Assembly: GCF_014636865.1 (NCBI RefSeq)
Contig: NZ_BMER01000001.1
Coordinates: 2,530,718 to 2,594,717 of the forward strand
Origin: Parapedobacter pyrenivorans
GTDB lineage: Bacteria > Bacteroidota > Bacteroidia > Sphingobacteriales > Sphingobacteriaceae
DNA length: 64,000 bases
Direction of reading: 5' to 3'
Shown here: positions 55,454-64,000 of the stretch, piece by piece
Layout of the letters: each line of letters opens with the position of its first letter
How positions within the stretch are numbered: position 1 is the first letter of the stretch
The notes under the pieces: generated by a model
What the model was told of the DNA's origin: nothing
Database searches by the model: none
What the model saw: only the letters and a program-made list of their open reading frames with translations
Made by a program: the position numbers and the translations under genes

Positions 55454-56458
55454 TTGAAAATGGCCCAAGGATCAAATTTCGTCGATTACGTAAAAATATG
55501 CTGTCGTTCTGGACGGGGCGGAGCTGGGTCTGCACATTTGCATCGCGACAAGTTTACAGCGAAGGGCGGACCTGACGGCGGCGATGGCGGCAGGGGTGGG
55601 CATATCATCTTGAAGGGTAATACGCAACTTTGGACGTTGCTTCACCTGAAATACCGCAAGCACGTCATTGCCGAAGATGGGCAGCCCGGCGGTAGCGCAT
55701 TGAAGCATGGGGCCAACGGCAAAGACGATGTGTTGGAAGTGCCGTTGGGGACGATTGCCCGGCATGCCGAGACCAATGAAATTTTATTTGACATTACGGA
55801 AGACGGTGAGACCAAAGTGCTGACTGCGGGTGGACGAGGTGGATTGGGTAACTGGCATTTCAAAAGCCCTACACAGCAGACACCCCGGTTTGCACAGCCG
55901 GGCGAGTCGGGCAAAGAGGAGTGGATTGTCCTCGAATTGAAAGTGTTGGCAGATGTGGGGTTAGTGGGGTTTCCCAATGCGGGTAAGTCAACATTGCTTT
56001 CCGCAGTGTCGGCAGCGAAGCCCGAAATTGCGGACTACCCATTTACAACCTTAGTGCCCAATCTGGGTATTGTTTCCTATCGGGACAACAGGTCGTTCGT
56101 GATGGCAGATATCCCAGGTATTATCGAGGGAGCATCTGAAGGGAGAGGGCTAGGACATCGCTTTCTGCGTCACATTGAACGCAATTCGGTATTGCTGTTT
56201 ATGATTCCGGCAGATACGAACCGAACCATACGAGAAGAATATCAGATACTCCTTGATGAATTGATTGCCTTCAATCCCGAATTGAAAGACAAGCCCCGTA
56301 TCCTAGCCATTAGCAAGTCAGATTTGCTGGATGATGAACTGGAGGGAGAAATGAAAAAAGAAATCCCTGCGGAGATTCCCCATGTATTTATTTCATCCGT
56401 ATCCGGCAAGAACATACAGTCGCTGAAAGATATGATCTGGCAGGCGGTCAATATTTAG
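55454..56458 (+). CDS. obg: GTPase Obg (CgtA)
   Basis: A 334-residue Obg GTPase involved in late 50S ribosome assembly and stress signalling. The glycine-rich Obg fold covers about 1-160 ([33 protein letters not shown]). The G domain (about 165-330) shows G1 [10 protein letters not shown]3 DIPG, G4 SKSD (instead of NKxD; a variant seen in related species) and G5 SSVSG. It is not preceded by a Shine-Dalgarno of note. The start may be Met3 (55460, [10 protein letters not shown]), the conserved N-terminus. Its last 11 bases overlap the end of the S10 peptidase gene on the other strand. Confidence 0.95.
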   Translation: MKMAQGSNFVDYVKICCRSGRGGAGSAHLHRDKFTAKGGPDGGDGGRGGHIILKGNTQLWTLLHLKYRKHVIAEDGQPGGSALKHGANGKDDVLEVPLGTIARHAETNEILFDITEDGETKVLTAGGRGGLGNWHFKSPTQQTPRFAQPGESGKEEWIVLELKVLADVGLVGFPNAGKSTLLSAVSAAKPEIADYPFTTLVPNLGIVSYRDNRSFVMADIPGIIEGASEGRGLGHRFLRHIERNSVLLFMIPADTNRTIREEYQILLDELIAFNPELKDKPRILAISKSDLLDDELEGEMKKEIPAEIPHVFISSVSGKNIQSLKDMIWQAVNI

Positions 56459-57920
56459 CTGGAAGTCCCTTTTCGGGTATGCTAGCCTTGATGAAATTAC
56501 GAATATCCTCATTTCCTTTTTCAAGATCTTCCTTGCGGAGATACATCATGTGTCCGCTGCGATAACCTACAAAGCTCGTCCGGTCTTTCAGTCTTCCCGA
56601 TGGGTCCATTTGCCACATATTGTATTTGGCGTTGAAGTAATCGCAGGCACCGTCGTAATAACCGGATTGTACCATCAAATGCAAGTATGGATTTTGCGCC
56701 ATCGCTGCGCGGAGGTTTTCACCTGTCCGATCGTCGCTCCTATCCCAGGGATGTACTGGCCCGAACATGTTATATTTCACATCCGTCTTGAAATTAAGTT
56801 CATTGCGCATGTAATAGTTGATAGCAGGTGTGAAGGAGTGAAGCCAGGAGGTGAGTTCGGCATTGAAATCCGGGCGTTCACCGGCATCGCGGCGATCAAT
56901 ACCCAAATAGCGAGAGTCCAACCGGCCTACCGTATAGCCACTGTCACGAAGCAGTTCTTTCCAGAATAACGAAGTGGAGACGTCCAGATTGTTTTGTAAG
57001 ATAACTTTTTCGGGTAGCCCAGAATACCGGGCTACTTTAGTTGCGATAGCCTGTTTTTCGGCTTGGGTGAGCGTACCCCCTTTTACCAGGGCGGGTAGAA
57101 ATTCGTCCACTGCATACTGTTCCACCTCGGGCAGCATCGCGGTGAGGTCTTTCTGCTGAAGGTCGGCAGGCAATACTTTATGGAACCAAGCGGTAGCTGC
57201 GAAATAAGGGAGCCTAAGTGCCACCGCTACGGGGCCACCGCGTTCAATGCCCAAATCCGTGGGCGATACCAGGATAACCCCATTCAGGTACATCCATTGG
57301 TTGCTCTGTAATTCAAGTGCCAACCCGGATACACGTGTTGTGCCGTAGCTCTCCCCGATGAGGTATTTGGGTGATGGCCACCGGTTTTGTCGGGTCACAA
57401 AGGTGTTGATCCATTCGGCCAGGTATTTGATGTCCGCATTGACACCGAAAAAGGTGGATTTTTTCGCTTCCTTGTCGAGGATACGCGAATAGCCGGTATT
57501 GACCGGATTGACAAAGACAATATCAGCAACGTCTAATATGGAATAAGGATTCTTTTTGATGCCATAAGGTTGAATCGGATAGCCTTCGTCGTCGATTTCC
57601 AATAGCGTAGGCCCAGTATAGGCGATTTGCATCCATACCGATGCCGAACCGGGGCCGCCGTTGAACGATATGACAAGCGGACGCGAAGTACGGTCGTCGA
57701 TGCCATCACGTTCATAGTAAGTATAGTCAACGGTGGCAATAGGTTTCCCATCTTCATCCCATACGGGTTGGGTGCCCTTATACGCCGTGTAGTTAATATG
57801 CTTACCCTTAATGCTTGTTTCGTGCGTGGTGATGATTACGGAGTCGGCGGGGATCGTGGATTGTGCTACCGAAAGTAGGCAGATCGCGATGGCGACCAAC
57901 GTGGATAGGAGATGTTTCAT
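56448..57920 (-). CDS. S10-family serine carboxypeptidase-like protein
   Basis: A 490-residue exported protein of the S10 carboxypeptidase family. A signal peptide ([20 protein letters not shown]) is followed by the carboxypeptidase fold: [14 protein letters not shown] (substrate-carboxylate binding), [14 protein letters not shown], the nucleophile motif [11 protein letters not shown] (Ser), and the late catalytic region ending [13 protein letters not shown] (His). The Asp member is in [11 protein letters not shown]. It would release C-terminal amino acids in the periplasm or outside. The ATG at 57920 overlaps the panB stop in TGATG, so the genes are coupled. Confidence 0.93.
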   Translation of the reverse strand: MKHLLSTLVAIAICLLSVAQSTIPADSVIITTHETSIKGKHINYTAYKGTQPVWDEDGKPIATVDYTYYERDGIDDRTSRPLVISFNGGPGSASVWMQIAYTGPTLLEIDDEGYPIQPYGIKKNPYSILDVADIVFVNPVNTGYSRILDKEAKKSTFFGVNADIKYLAEWINTFVTRQNRWPSPKYLIGESYGTTRVSGLALELQSNQWMYLNGVILVSPTDLGIERGGPVAVALRLPYFAATAWFHKVLPADLQQKDLTAMLPEVEQYAVDEFLPALVKGGTLTQAEKQAIATKVARYSGLPEKVILQNNLDVSTSLFWKELLRDSGYTVGRLDSRYLGIDRRDAGERPDFNAELTSWLHSFTPAINYYMRNELNFKTDVKYNMFGPVHPWDRSDDRTGENLRAAMAQNPYLHLMVQSGYYDGACDYFNAKYNMWQMDPSGRLKDRTSFVGYRSGHMMYLRKEDLEKGNEDIRNFIKASIPEKGLPAKY

Positions 57921-58735
57921 CAATACTGCTCGTTTTCGTTCGGGAAATCCGATGACTTCACGTCCTTAATGTAACGGCTTACTGCACCGCCGATTTCCTC
58001 ATAAAGATTGAGGTACTGGCGCAAGAATTTGGGTTTGAACCCCTTATTGAGTCCAAGCATGTCATGTATCACCAACACCTGTCCATCACAGCCTGCACCA
58101 GCACCAATGCCGATGGTAGGGATGGCGAGGTTGTTCGTTACTTCCGTGGCCAGCTTTGCAGGGATTTTTTCTAGTACAATACTGAAGCAACCAGCCTCTT
58201 CCAACAATTTGGCATCCGATTTCAGCTTCTCGGCTTCGGCCTCTTCTTTGGCGCGGACGGTATACGTGCCGAATTTGTAAATGGATTGGGGAGTAAGGCC
58301 CAAGTGACCCATCACCGGAATTCCGGCATTGACGATACGTTGTACGGTCTCTTGGATTTCGATGCCTCCTTCTACTTTGAGACCATGTGCGCCGGTCTCC
58401 TTCATTACGCGCACCGCGGCTTTCAGGGCATCGCTGCTATCCCCCTGATATGTGCCGAATGGTAAATCCACCAAAACAAGCGCACGTTTGGCCGCGCGGA
58501 CTACCGATGAGGCATGCATCATCATCTCTTCTAGGGTAATCGGCACCGTGGTTTCGTAGCCAGCCATCACATTGGCAGCGGAATCACCTACCAAAATAAT
58601 GTCTATTCCTGCGTCATCCAATGCGCGAGCCATGGAAAAGTCGTAGCCCGTCAGCATAGCTATTTTTTCACCACGGGTCTTCATCTCGCGGATGGTATGC
58701 GTGGTGATTCGCTTGATTTCCTTATTTACAGACAT
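57920..58735 (-). CDS. panB: 3-methyl-2-oxobutanoate hydroxymethyltransferase
   Basis: A 271-residue PanB, making ketopantoate from 2-oxoisovalerate and 5,10-methylene-tetrahydrofolate in pantothenate/CoA synthesis. Start at 58735 gives MSVNKEIKRITTHTIREMK; 12 codons upstream are open but unsupported. Landmarks are KIAMLTGYDFSMARALDDAG, VGDSAANVMAGYETTVPITLEEMMMH (metal-binding Asp), PFGTYQ, GLKVEGG, PVMGHLGLTPQS, FSIVLEKIP and IPTIGIGAGAGCDGQVLV. It is cytoplasmic. The stop overlaps the start of the S10 peptidase gene by one base. Confidence 0.97.
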   Translation of the reverse strand: MSVNKEIKRITTHTIREMKTRGEKIAMLTGYDFSMARALDDAGIDIILVGDSAANVMAGYETTVPITLEEMMMHASSVVRAAKRALVLVDLPFGTYQGDSSDALKAAVRVMKETGAHGLKVEGGIEIQETVQRIVNAGIPVMGHLGLTPQSIYKFGTYTVRAKEEAEAEKLKSDAKLLEEAGCFSIVLEKIPAKLATEVTNNLAIPTIGIGAGAGCDGQVLVIHDMLGLNKGFKPKFLRQYLNLYEEIGGAVSRYIKDVKSSDFPNENEQY

Positions 58736-58812
58736 AAAGCAAACGTAATAAAAAAAACGCAATGAACGCAAATTTCTGTGTTGCGAAGGGAAGCGTTGTG
58801 CGGGGTAACATA

Positions 58813-58828
58813 CCTGCCGTTCGGCAGG
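58813..58828. repeat. Short perfect hairpin after the CSD gene
   Basis: CCTGCCG-TT-CGGCAGG is a seven-base-pair perfect stem with a two-base loop, between panB and the CSD-protein gene, 15 bases beyond the latter's 3' end. It has no T-run on either strand, so it is more likely an mRNA 3'-end stabiliser or a small dispersed repeat than a terminator. Confidence 0.5.
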
Positions 58829-58842
58829 GAAAGCCTTGCGTT

Positions 58843-59304
58843 TTAGCCGATTTTCTTTACGGCGCTCGCTTGCAATCCTCTGAGACCTTTCACAACGGTA
58901 AATTCCACGCGGTTTTCTTCGGCGATGGGTTCGGTTAGGTCGTTGACATGGAAAAAGATACGCTCACCGCTGCTGGAATCATTGATGAAACCGTATCCCT
59001 TGGATTCGTTGTAATAGGCCACGCGACCGGTGCGCGCACCGTTGGCGTCTTCTATGTCTTCAAGCTTTGGTGTGCTGATCATGATTTCTTCCGCAGAAAC
59101 TACCTTCAGTTTCTTTGGATCCGGGGGGGTAGTCGTGATGTTGCCGTTTTCATCGACATAGGCCAGCATGTCATCCAAGCTTTTACCCTTATTGGATCCG
59201 GCGGATTGCCTTTTTTCATCACGACGTTGTTCTTTCTCTCTTTTTTTCTGCAGTCGTTTCTTGGCGTTTTCTTTTTTACTGAATGTCTCTTGTGATCTTC
59301 CCAT
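58843..59304 (-). CDS. Cold-shock-domain protein with basic coiled-coil N-terminus
   Basis: A 153-residue protein. Residues 1-45 are strongly charged and lysine/arginine-rich (KKRLQKKREKEQRRDEKR), probably helical. Residues about 88-153 are a cold-shock domain with RNP1-like KGYGFI and RNP2-like RIFFHV, ending LQASAVKKIG. It is a Bacteroidota-type variant, longer than CspA, that would bind single-stranded RNA or DNA. The long leader (about 100 bases) and promoter upstream suggest regulation at the RNA level, as for other cold-shock genes. Confidence 0.9.
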   Translation of the reverse strand: MGRSQETFSKKENAKKRLQKKREKEQRRDEKRQSAGSNKGKSLDDMLAYVDENGNITTTPPDPKKLKVVSAEEIMISTPKLEDIEDANGARTGRVAYYNESKGYGFINDSSSGERIFFHVNDLTEPIAEENRVEFTVVKGLRGLQASAVKKIG

Positions 59305-59412
59305 TGATGATTTTTAAATTAAACATTTTATTCCTAAGCAACCAATGCGGACGTTCGATGATGCAAACTGGGCAGGGAGCAAAAACGAAAGGTATGAAAA
59401 TGGTGCTTCGTG

Positions 59413-59443
59413 CAAAGATACAAAATGGAAGTCGGATAATCAA
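59413..59443 (-). promoter_or_regulatory. Promoter of the CSD-protein gene
   Basis: On the minus strand TTGA (59443-59440), a 19-base spacer and TATCTTTG (59420-59413) fit the TTTG / TAnnTTTG pattern, the -7 element fully. The 5' leader to the start codon at 59304 would be about 100 bases. The rest of the 245-base gap up to 59549 shows nothing else clear. Confidence 0.5.
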
Positions 59444-59549
59444 GGGTGCAGTAACGATGCATTGGAGATGTTAAAAAAACGTTAATTCGGATTCTTTTGC
59501 GCGATGCACGGATTTAATGCGTATCTTCCCGAAATTTTTCAGTTTTTTC

Positions 59550-60617
59550 ATGACAAAGATTAGTTTCAATAACACCAATAAACAATTCTCCAGCACACTA
59601 CGCACTCGGGTAAATGATTATTTCAAAGCCCATCGTATTTCCAATACGGGCAATCGCCGGCTGTACCTCAAAAGTGTAATTTTGGTCGCAACGGCTGTAG
59701 CAGGCTACGTCATTTTGGTTTTCTTTACCCCACCCGTTTGGCTAGCCATCCTGTTATGTATCCTTTTTGGCTGCAACCTTGCCGCGATTGGTTTCAACAT
59801 TATGCATGAGGGCGGACATCAGAGCTTCTCAAAAAAGGGGTGGCTCAACCTGGTTTCGGCTTACAGCCTGAACATGTTGGGCGGTACCATCTATTTTTGG
59901 AAGCAAAAGCATAATATCGCCCATCATACATTTACCAATGTTGATGGCTTAGACCACGATATTGATGTTAAGTTCATGCGCATGCATGCCGACCAACCAC
60001 GGAAATGGTTTCATCGCTTCCAATTTGCCTATTGGTTTGTACTGTATGGTATATCGTATATCGCTTGGGTGGCTTACCAGGATTTTGAAAAGTATTTCAG
60101 TGGGAAGATGGGGGTGAAAGCCGATAGCAAAGCGATGCCACTGCGTGAGCATCTGATATTCTGGACAACAAAGATCACGTATTTTGCCGTGTACCTGATC
60201 ATCCCTATTCTGTTGGTTGGTTGGGGCCCCGCATTGCTCGGTTGGCTCATTGCCGGGGTAGCCTGTGGTTTTTGTTTGGCCGTTGTATTTCAATTAGCCC
60301 ACGTGGTCGAGGCGACACAGTTCCCCTTACCTGATATTGATACCAATAAAATTGAGCAAGAGTGGATGGTACACCAACTAAGTACCACTGCCAATTTTGC
60401 GACGGGTAGTAAAGTCGTATCATGGCTCCTAGGCGGCCTCAATTTTCAGGTCGAACACCACCTATTCCCCCGCATTAGCCATGTTCATTATCCGGCAATC
60501 AACAAGCTTGTCAAAGCTACCTGCCTGGAATTTAATGTGGTGTATCTGGAACATCGAACGATGGGAAATGCGTTTGCATCGCACCTGCGCCACATTTATC
60601 AACTTGGACGGCAATAG
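59550..60617 (+). CDS. Membrane fatty acid desaturase (acyl-lipid/acyl-CoA type)
   Basis: A 355-residue desaturase when started at 59550 (MTKISFNNTNKQFSSTL); an upstream in-frame start at 59517 adds an odd hydrophobic segment and is less likely. It has the three histidine boxes: HEGGHQS, HNIAHHTFTN and QVEHHLFPRI, which bind the di-iron centre, and several membrane helices (AYVILVFFTPPVWLAILL-like region, LIIPILLVGWGPALLGWLI). The third box QxxHH marks the front-end/omega-type (delta-6-like) desaturase group. It introduces a double bond into acyl chains, which fits membrane fluidity control in the cold, next to two cold-shock genes. Confidence 0.93.
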   Translation: MTKISFNNTNKQFSSTLRTRVNDYFKAHRISNTGNRRLYLKSVILVATAVAGYVILVFFTPPVWLAILLCILFGCNLAAIGFNIMHEGGHQSFSKKGWLNLVSAYSLNMLGGTIYFWKQKHNIAHHTFTNVDGLDHDIDVKFMRMHADQPRKWFHRFQFAYWFVLYGISYIAWVAYQDFEKYFSGKMGVKADSKAMPLREHLIFWTTKITYFAVYLIIPILLVGWGPALLGWLIAGVACGFCLAVVFQLAHVVEATQFPLPDIDTNKIEQEWMVHQLSTTANFATGSKVVSWLLGGLNFQVEHHLFPRISHVHYPAINKLVKATCLEFNVVYLEHRTMGNAFASHLRHIYQLGRQ

Positions 60618-60648
60618 GGATTCTTTGCATACTTAAAATCAAAAAAAG

Positions 60649-60678
60649 TTGGAAATCAAATAATTGTTTCTACCTTTA
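60649..60678 (+). promoter_or_regulatory. Candidate promoter of the CspA gene
   Basis: TTGG (60649-60652), an 18-base spacer and TACCTTTA (60671-60678) resemble TTTG / TAnnTTTG with a mismatch in each. The leader to the start codon at 60717 would be about 30 bases. Confidence 0.35.
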
Positions 60679-60716
60679 TGGGCAATTAATCGATTTTTTA
60701 TTTTATTTCTATTACC

Positions 60717-60908
60717 ATGCAAGAAGGCGTAGTAAAATTTTTCAATGAAACCAAAGGTTTCGGATTCATCACTCCCAAAGACGGCGGGCGTGAAATTTTT
60801 GTCCACACATCAGGGCTAATAGACCGTATCCGTGAGAATGACGAGGTTTCATTCGAAGTACAGCAAGGCCAAAAAGGTTTAAATGCAGTAAATGTAAAGC
60901 TGATTTAA
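60717..60908 (+). CDS. CspA-family cold-shock protein
   Basis: A 63-residue single cold-shock domain: MQEGVVKFFNETKGFGFITP with RNP1 (KGFGFI) and RNP2 (IFVHTS), then VQQGQKGLNAVNVKLI. It binds single-stranded nucleic acid and acts as an RNA chaperone. The gene is alone, with its own terminator. Confidence 0.96.
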   Translation: MQEGVVKFFNETKGFGFITPKDGGREIFVHTSGLIDRIRENDEVSFEVQQGQKGLNAVNVKLI

Positions 60909-60930
60909 TTCAATTTTCAGATATTGTGAG

Positions 60931-60961
60931 AACCACCCACCAACAGGTAGGTGGTTTTTTT
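60931..60961 (+). terminator. Terminator of the CspA gene
   Basis: AACCACC (60931-60937) pairs with GGTGGTT (60950-60956); the ACC/GGT pair inside extends the stem after one mismatch around an AACA loop. Seven T follow the GGTGG arm (60955-60961), two of them within the stem. Confidence 0.75.
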
Positions 60962-61002
60962 GTGCGCGTACATGGAGCGCGCTGGACGTTGACAAATAAG
61001 CG

Positions 61003-61725
61003 ATGGATCAGGGGAAAATTATTATCATTGGAGCCACCTCCGGCATTGGCCGTGCACTGGCTGAGACGTTGGTATCGGAAGGGTATTTCGTTGGAATCAC
61101 GGGGCGCCGGAAGCCGTTGCTCCGTGAATTAGCGGCCTCCCGTCCCGACCGCTATTACATGAGCGGATTTGATGTAACCGCTGTTGATACCAGTATTGAA
61201 CACTTGGAAGCATTAGCCGCCGCTATGGGCGGTGTGGACACCGTAATCATCAGCGCGGGGGGTGGGGATGTCAACGAATCATTGGATTTTGGGGTGGAGC
61301 AAAAAATGATCGATCTTAATGTACGTGCTTTTACGCAAGTGGCCGATTGGGCATTTAACTATTTCAAACGTCGTGGGCATGGACATTTGGCTGCAATTAG
61401 CTCCATTGCAGGTATCCGGGGGAGCAGGCAGGCACCGGCTTACAGTGCTACGAAAGCTTACCAAATTACTTACCTCCAGGGATTGCGGCAGAAAGCCAAT
61501 AGGGAACAGGCGGATATCGTCATTACGGATATCCGTCCCGGATTCGTGGATACTCCAGCGGCCAAATCGCCTGTGCGATTCTGGGTAGCGCCAGTGCCCA
61601 AAGCCGCCAGGCAGATCTATCAGGGATTACGCAAACGCCGGAAAGTGGTGTACATCACCAAAAGGTGGCGAATAATCGCCTGGATTTACCGTTGGCTTCC
61701 GAGTAGGCTGCACGAACGGATGTAA
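61003..61725 (+). CDS. Short-chain dehydrogenase/reductase
   Basis: A 240-residue SDR enzyme using NAD(P). The glycine-rich cofactor motif is GATSGIGRALA (about 9-19), NAG is replaced by SAGG (IISAGG), the catalytic serine is in AISSIAGIRG and the YxxxK pair in APAYSATKAYQ. The late DIRPGFVDTPAAK is the usual substrate-side segment. It resembles YdfG/SDR-'DltE-like' enzymes; the substrate is unknown. The last 71 bases overlap the 3' end of the OstA-like gene on the opposite strand. Confidence 0.92.
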   Translation: MDQGKIIIIGATSGIGRALAETLVSEGYFVGITGRRKPLLRELAASRPDRYYMSGFDVTAVDTSIEHLEALAAAMGGVDTVIISAGGGDVNESLDFGVEQKMIDLNVRAFTQVADWAFNYFKRRGHGHLAAISSIAGIRGSRQAPAYSATKAYQITYLQGLRQKANREQADIVITDIRPGFVDTPAAKSPVRFWVAPVPKAARQIYQGLRKRRKVVYITKRWRIIAWIYRWLPSRLHERM

Positions 61726-64000
61726 GGCACACAGTATGCGGGGCTGATGTGGGGCGGTCTCGGCTGGCTTCGATAAGCGGATGTACAGCAGGCTTATTGA
61801 ATACCGCGGAGTCAAGGGAATCTCGCGAGAGGCTATCGATAGGCGCTTGTCTACTACGTAAGCTATCCAAGGCCGTACTATCCTTGGTGTTGGTACGATC
61901 AGCTGGTGGGACAGCGAGGGTCTTTGTATCCAGCGAGTCTGTGGTTGTGGGCCTGCCCGCTCCGCCGGGCTGTCCTCCGGACGTCGTAGAATCCGAGGGC
62001 ACCGCTAAACCTGCGTCTGCGGGTGGGCGGCGACGCGCCAGTAGATCTTCTTTGGACGTCGGTCGGTCGCCCGGTTTCCACACGAATCCTTCCAAAATTT
62101 CAACTTCCTGTGGGATGAGATGTATCGGGTATACTTTACCGTCGACACGCCTAATGGGGCTAAATTCCACAATTTGATTGCTGTCTACCAAGATTTTGAT
62201 ACGGCTGCTCCGGCTATGGTACATATTGGTATAAGTCTGCTGCTTCTCATCAATCATGTAATAGATACTCTCGGCGTTGCCATCTATAAACATCCTGTCC
62301 AACGCATTATTGGTAAAAAATCCGGTAATCCGACGGCCCTTTACTTGATTATATTTGCTTGAGTCCAATTGCGTATTCACCATAAAGGCATTGTTCATCA
62401 AAAGCATATTATCCAATTGCTCATTACGAACCTGCATGAATATGGTGTCCGCGGTCATCTGAGAACCCTGTGCCCAGATCATCGGTCTGCCGAAAAAACG
62501 CATCATCGAATCAGGGTAACCGTAATAGACCGAATCCGCCACCGCTTGTAAATCTGACTTGAACAGCCTCACATTATAATACGCTTTGATGATACGTGTC
62601 TTGGCGGTGTCGTTCGCTAATGAATCCTGCAGTATGGTATCTATTGCCTGACTAGAAATGGCAGCCACGGCATCGGCCATAAGGCTATCTGCCTCGCCCC
62701 CTTTGGGAATTACGGCTTCAGCCCGTAATACACTGTCGGCAGCAAGGTTCCGTGTGAGTGCATCGTGACCTAGCTGCACCGCTAATGGTACAGCGCCCAC
62801 CCGTTTGATATGCGTTTTCAGTACCGCTGAATCGGTCTCGAGGACCATATCGGTGGCGCGTGTCGAATCCTTGCCTGACTTCGTTAAGCTATCAGGCGGT
62901 GCCTTCAGCGAATCCGCAGGAGTGCTGATGGAGTCCGCCGGCAGTTGCTTGATACTATCTTGGGAAGTGGTGTCCATATCGACTTGGGGCCTAGTCAGCG
63001 TCGCTGGGCCCAAATCGTCGGGCACGCCCGTTTCATTTATGGTGTCAAAGTCTTCGCCAAAGTCCTCGTCCTCATATTCGTCGAGGTCGCCACCTTCCCG
63101 ATTGAGCTCAAAAACCTTGGGTATATACTCTTTTAGGGGGATCAGGCGAGAAAACAGGGTGTCTGCCGTCAGGTAAATGGTGTCTGCTGCCGGTCGCGCC
63201 GCGGGGGGCACGCCAAGGCTGTCTGGAGAACGTTTTGCACGCTTGGAGGTGTCCGTATCAAGGCTATCTAACGAGATTGCTGCGCTGTCCACCGCCAGGC
63301 TATCCATCGTGGCGCTATCAGTCGTCGTGCTATCGCTGCGGGTAATGGTCATGACGAGCGGATTTCTAGTCATGGTTATGGATTCATCCATTCGGTTGTA
63401 TACCCCCTCGCCGCCGAAGGTGAAATACTGGTCGGCAGTATCGACGAATACGACGTTCTGCACGGCGCGGCCGTTTCCGGACTGGCCATCGTAATAAATA
63501 CTATCGCCGCGGAGAAACCGGCTCCCTTCGGTATAGAGATTATTTCGGTCAAACCATGCTTGCTCGGTTTCCGTATTGTATTCGCCGCGTTCGGTATACA
63601 GGTTTTCCCCTTCGTTGCCCTTGATGTTGGTGGGCCCATAGAAGTAGGTCACCTTGGTGCCCGAGTTATAACGCATGGTGTCTGTATAGATCTTCACATC
63701 GGGTGTGCGCACAATCACGTCATGGCGGAAGTAGGCATCTTTGGTGTTATCGAAATAGTAAGCCCTTTGGCTGGTAATGGTATCCGTGGCGTTTAAAATC
63801 CGACCACCATCTGTGTAGGTGCCTACGCTACTTTTCATATTGTAGGTGAGGTGGTTGGTAGTGAGTACCGAATTGCCGTCCACCATGCGTACATTGTTGG
63901 TGAGTGTTGCTAGTTGTGTTTCCGCTGCGTAATGCAGTTTGTCTGCATAAATGACCGTACCATTGGGCTGGGTAATGATGACTTTCCCGAAGGCATCGAA
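61655..64000 (-). CDS. OstA/LptA-like lipopolysaccharide transport protein (N-terminus outside window)
   Basis: The 3' part (781 residues) of an OstA-like protein; the frame is open to the window edge, so the start lies beyond 64000. The N-terminal visible part repeats short OstA strands (VIITQPNGTVIYADKLHY, NHLTYNMKSSVGTYTDG, RYNSGTKVTYFYGPTNIK). A Ser/Thr/Asp-rich low-complexity stretch lies around the middle (63300-62850), followed by more OstA strands (FKSDLQAVADSVYYGYPDSMMRF) and a second Pro/Asp/Ser-rich C-terminal tail. OstA/LptA domains form a beta-jelly-roll bridge that carries LPS across the periplasm. The last 71 bases lie within the SDR gene on the other strand, so the true C-terminus may be shorter than the reading frame. 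Confidence 0.85.
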   Translation of the reverse strand, partial: FDAFGKVIITQPNGTVIYADKLHYAAETQLATLTNNVRMVDGNSVLTTNHLTYNMKSSVGTYTDGGRILNATDTITSQRAYYFDNTKDAYFRHDVIVRTPDVKIYTDTMRYNSGTKVTYFYGPTNIKGNEGENLYTERGEYNTETEQAWFDRNNLYTEGSRFLRGDSIYYDGQSGNGRAVQNVVFVDTADQYFTFGGEGVYNRMDESITMTRNPLVMTITRSDSTTTDSATMDSLAVDSAAISLDSLDTDTSKRAKRSPDSLGVPPAARPAADTIYLTADTLFSRLIPLKEYIPKVFELNREGGDLDEYEDEDFGEDFDTINETGVPDDLGPATLTRPQVDMDTTSQDSIKQLPADSISTPADSLKAPPDSLTKSGKDSTRATDMVLETDSAVLKTHIKRVGAVPLAVQLGHDALTRNLAADSVLRAEAVIPKGGEADSLMADAVAAISSQAIDTILQDSLANDTAKTRIIKAYYNVRLFKSDLQAVADSVYYGYPDSMMRFFGRPMIWAQGSQMTADTIFMQVRNEQLDNMLLMNNAFMVNTQLDSSKYNQVKGRRITGFFTNNALDRMFIDGNAESIYYMIDEKQQTYTNMYHSRSSRIKILVDSNQIVEFSPIRRVDGKVYPIHLIPQEVEILEGFVWKPGDRPTSKEDLLARRRPPADAGLAVPSDSTTSGGQPGGAGRPTTTDSLDTKTLAVPPADRTNTKDSTALDSLRSRQAPIDSLSRDSLDSAVFNKPAVHPLIEASRDRPTSAPHTVCLTSVRAAYSEANGKSRRLFATFW

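Noticed and set aside
60926-61132. Plus-strand open frame (68 residues) between the cspA and SDR genes
   Set aside because: It begins inside the cspA terminator and runs into the SDR gene in another frame.
61749-62177. Plus-strand open frame (142 residues) within the OstA-like gene
   Set aside because: Antisense to the Ser/Asp-rich tail of the OstA-like protein, giving an artificial Ser/Arg-rich product.

Overview
The window is a gene-dense stretch (about 48 protein genes, one tRNA, no gap over 300 bases) from a Bacteroidota chromosome, most likely a member of the Sphingobacteriaceae. The evidence is a SusC/SusD pair, a Bacteroidota-type S1 protein, MltG and PanB, an A2M-type giant protein, an OstA-like protein, and promoters of the TTTG / TAnnTTTG type. 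The family assignment is inference from gene content. No insertion sequence, prophage, integrase or CRISPR array is visible.

Region 1 (1-21010, all plus strand) is a long carbohydrate-oxidation locus. The 3' end of a SusC-type receptor is followed by SusD, two related FAD-dependent oxidoreductases, a Tat-exported Gfo/Idh/MocA oxidoreductase and a Tat-exported sugar isomerase/epimerase-fold protein. Next come a lipoprotein dehydrogenase with a haem c domain, a KDPG/KDPGal-type aldolase (eda), galactonate dehydratase (dgoD) and a PQQ-type dehydrogenase with its own haem c domain. It ends with three genes best known from Planctomycetes-Verrucomicrobia: DUF1549/DUF1553, DUF1501 and a DUF2231-cytochrome-LRR fusion. 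A hairpin with a T-run at 21052-21075 closes it. The inferred logic is glycan import at the outer membrane, oxidation of sugars in the periplasm with electrons passed to c-type cytochromes, and aldonate breakdown by DgoD and Eda.

Region 2 (21140-24732): a LacI-family regulator on the minus strand faces a second, smaller isomerase + Gfo/Idh/MocA pair that ends in a strong hairpin.

Region 3 (24750-35206): two overlapping outer-membrane barrel genes (one PorV/PorQ-like, one with an N-terminal ComEA-like helix-hairpin-helix), glycerate kinase, comEC overlapping recQ, and monomeric isocitrate dehydrogenase.

Region 4 (35212-46852): three small minus-strand genes (YciI-like, YdeI/OmpD-associated, SRPBCC), rpsA with a structured leader, an OmpA-family lipoprotein, a hybrid histidine kinase, and a minus-strand PASTA - mltG - thioesterase - yihY operon, then ddl on the plus strand. 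These are mostly envelope and peptidoglycan functions.

Region 5 (46861-64000): a 1862-residue alpha-2-macroglobulin-like protein with a thioester motif, a metallo-beta-lactamase-fold hydrolase, an alpha/beta hydrolase, tRNA-Arg(ACG), adk, obg, an S10 carboxypeptidase, panB, and a cold-response-like cluster (CSD protein, fatty acid desaturase, CspA). An SDR enzyme follows, and the window ends inside an OstA/LptA-like gene that runs off the right edge.
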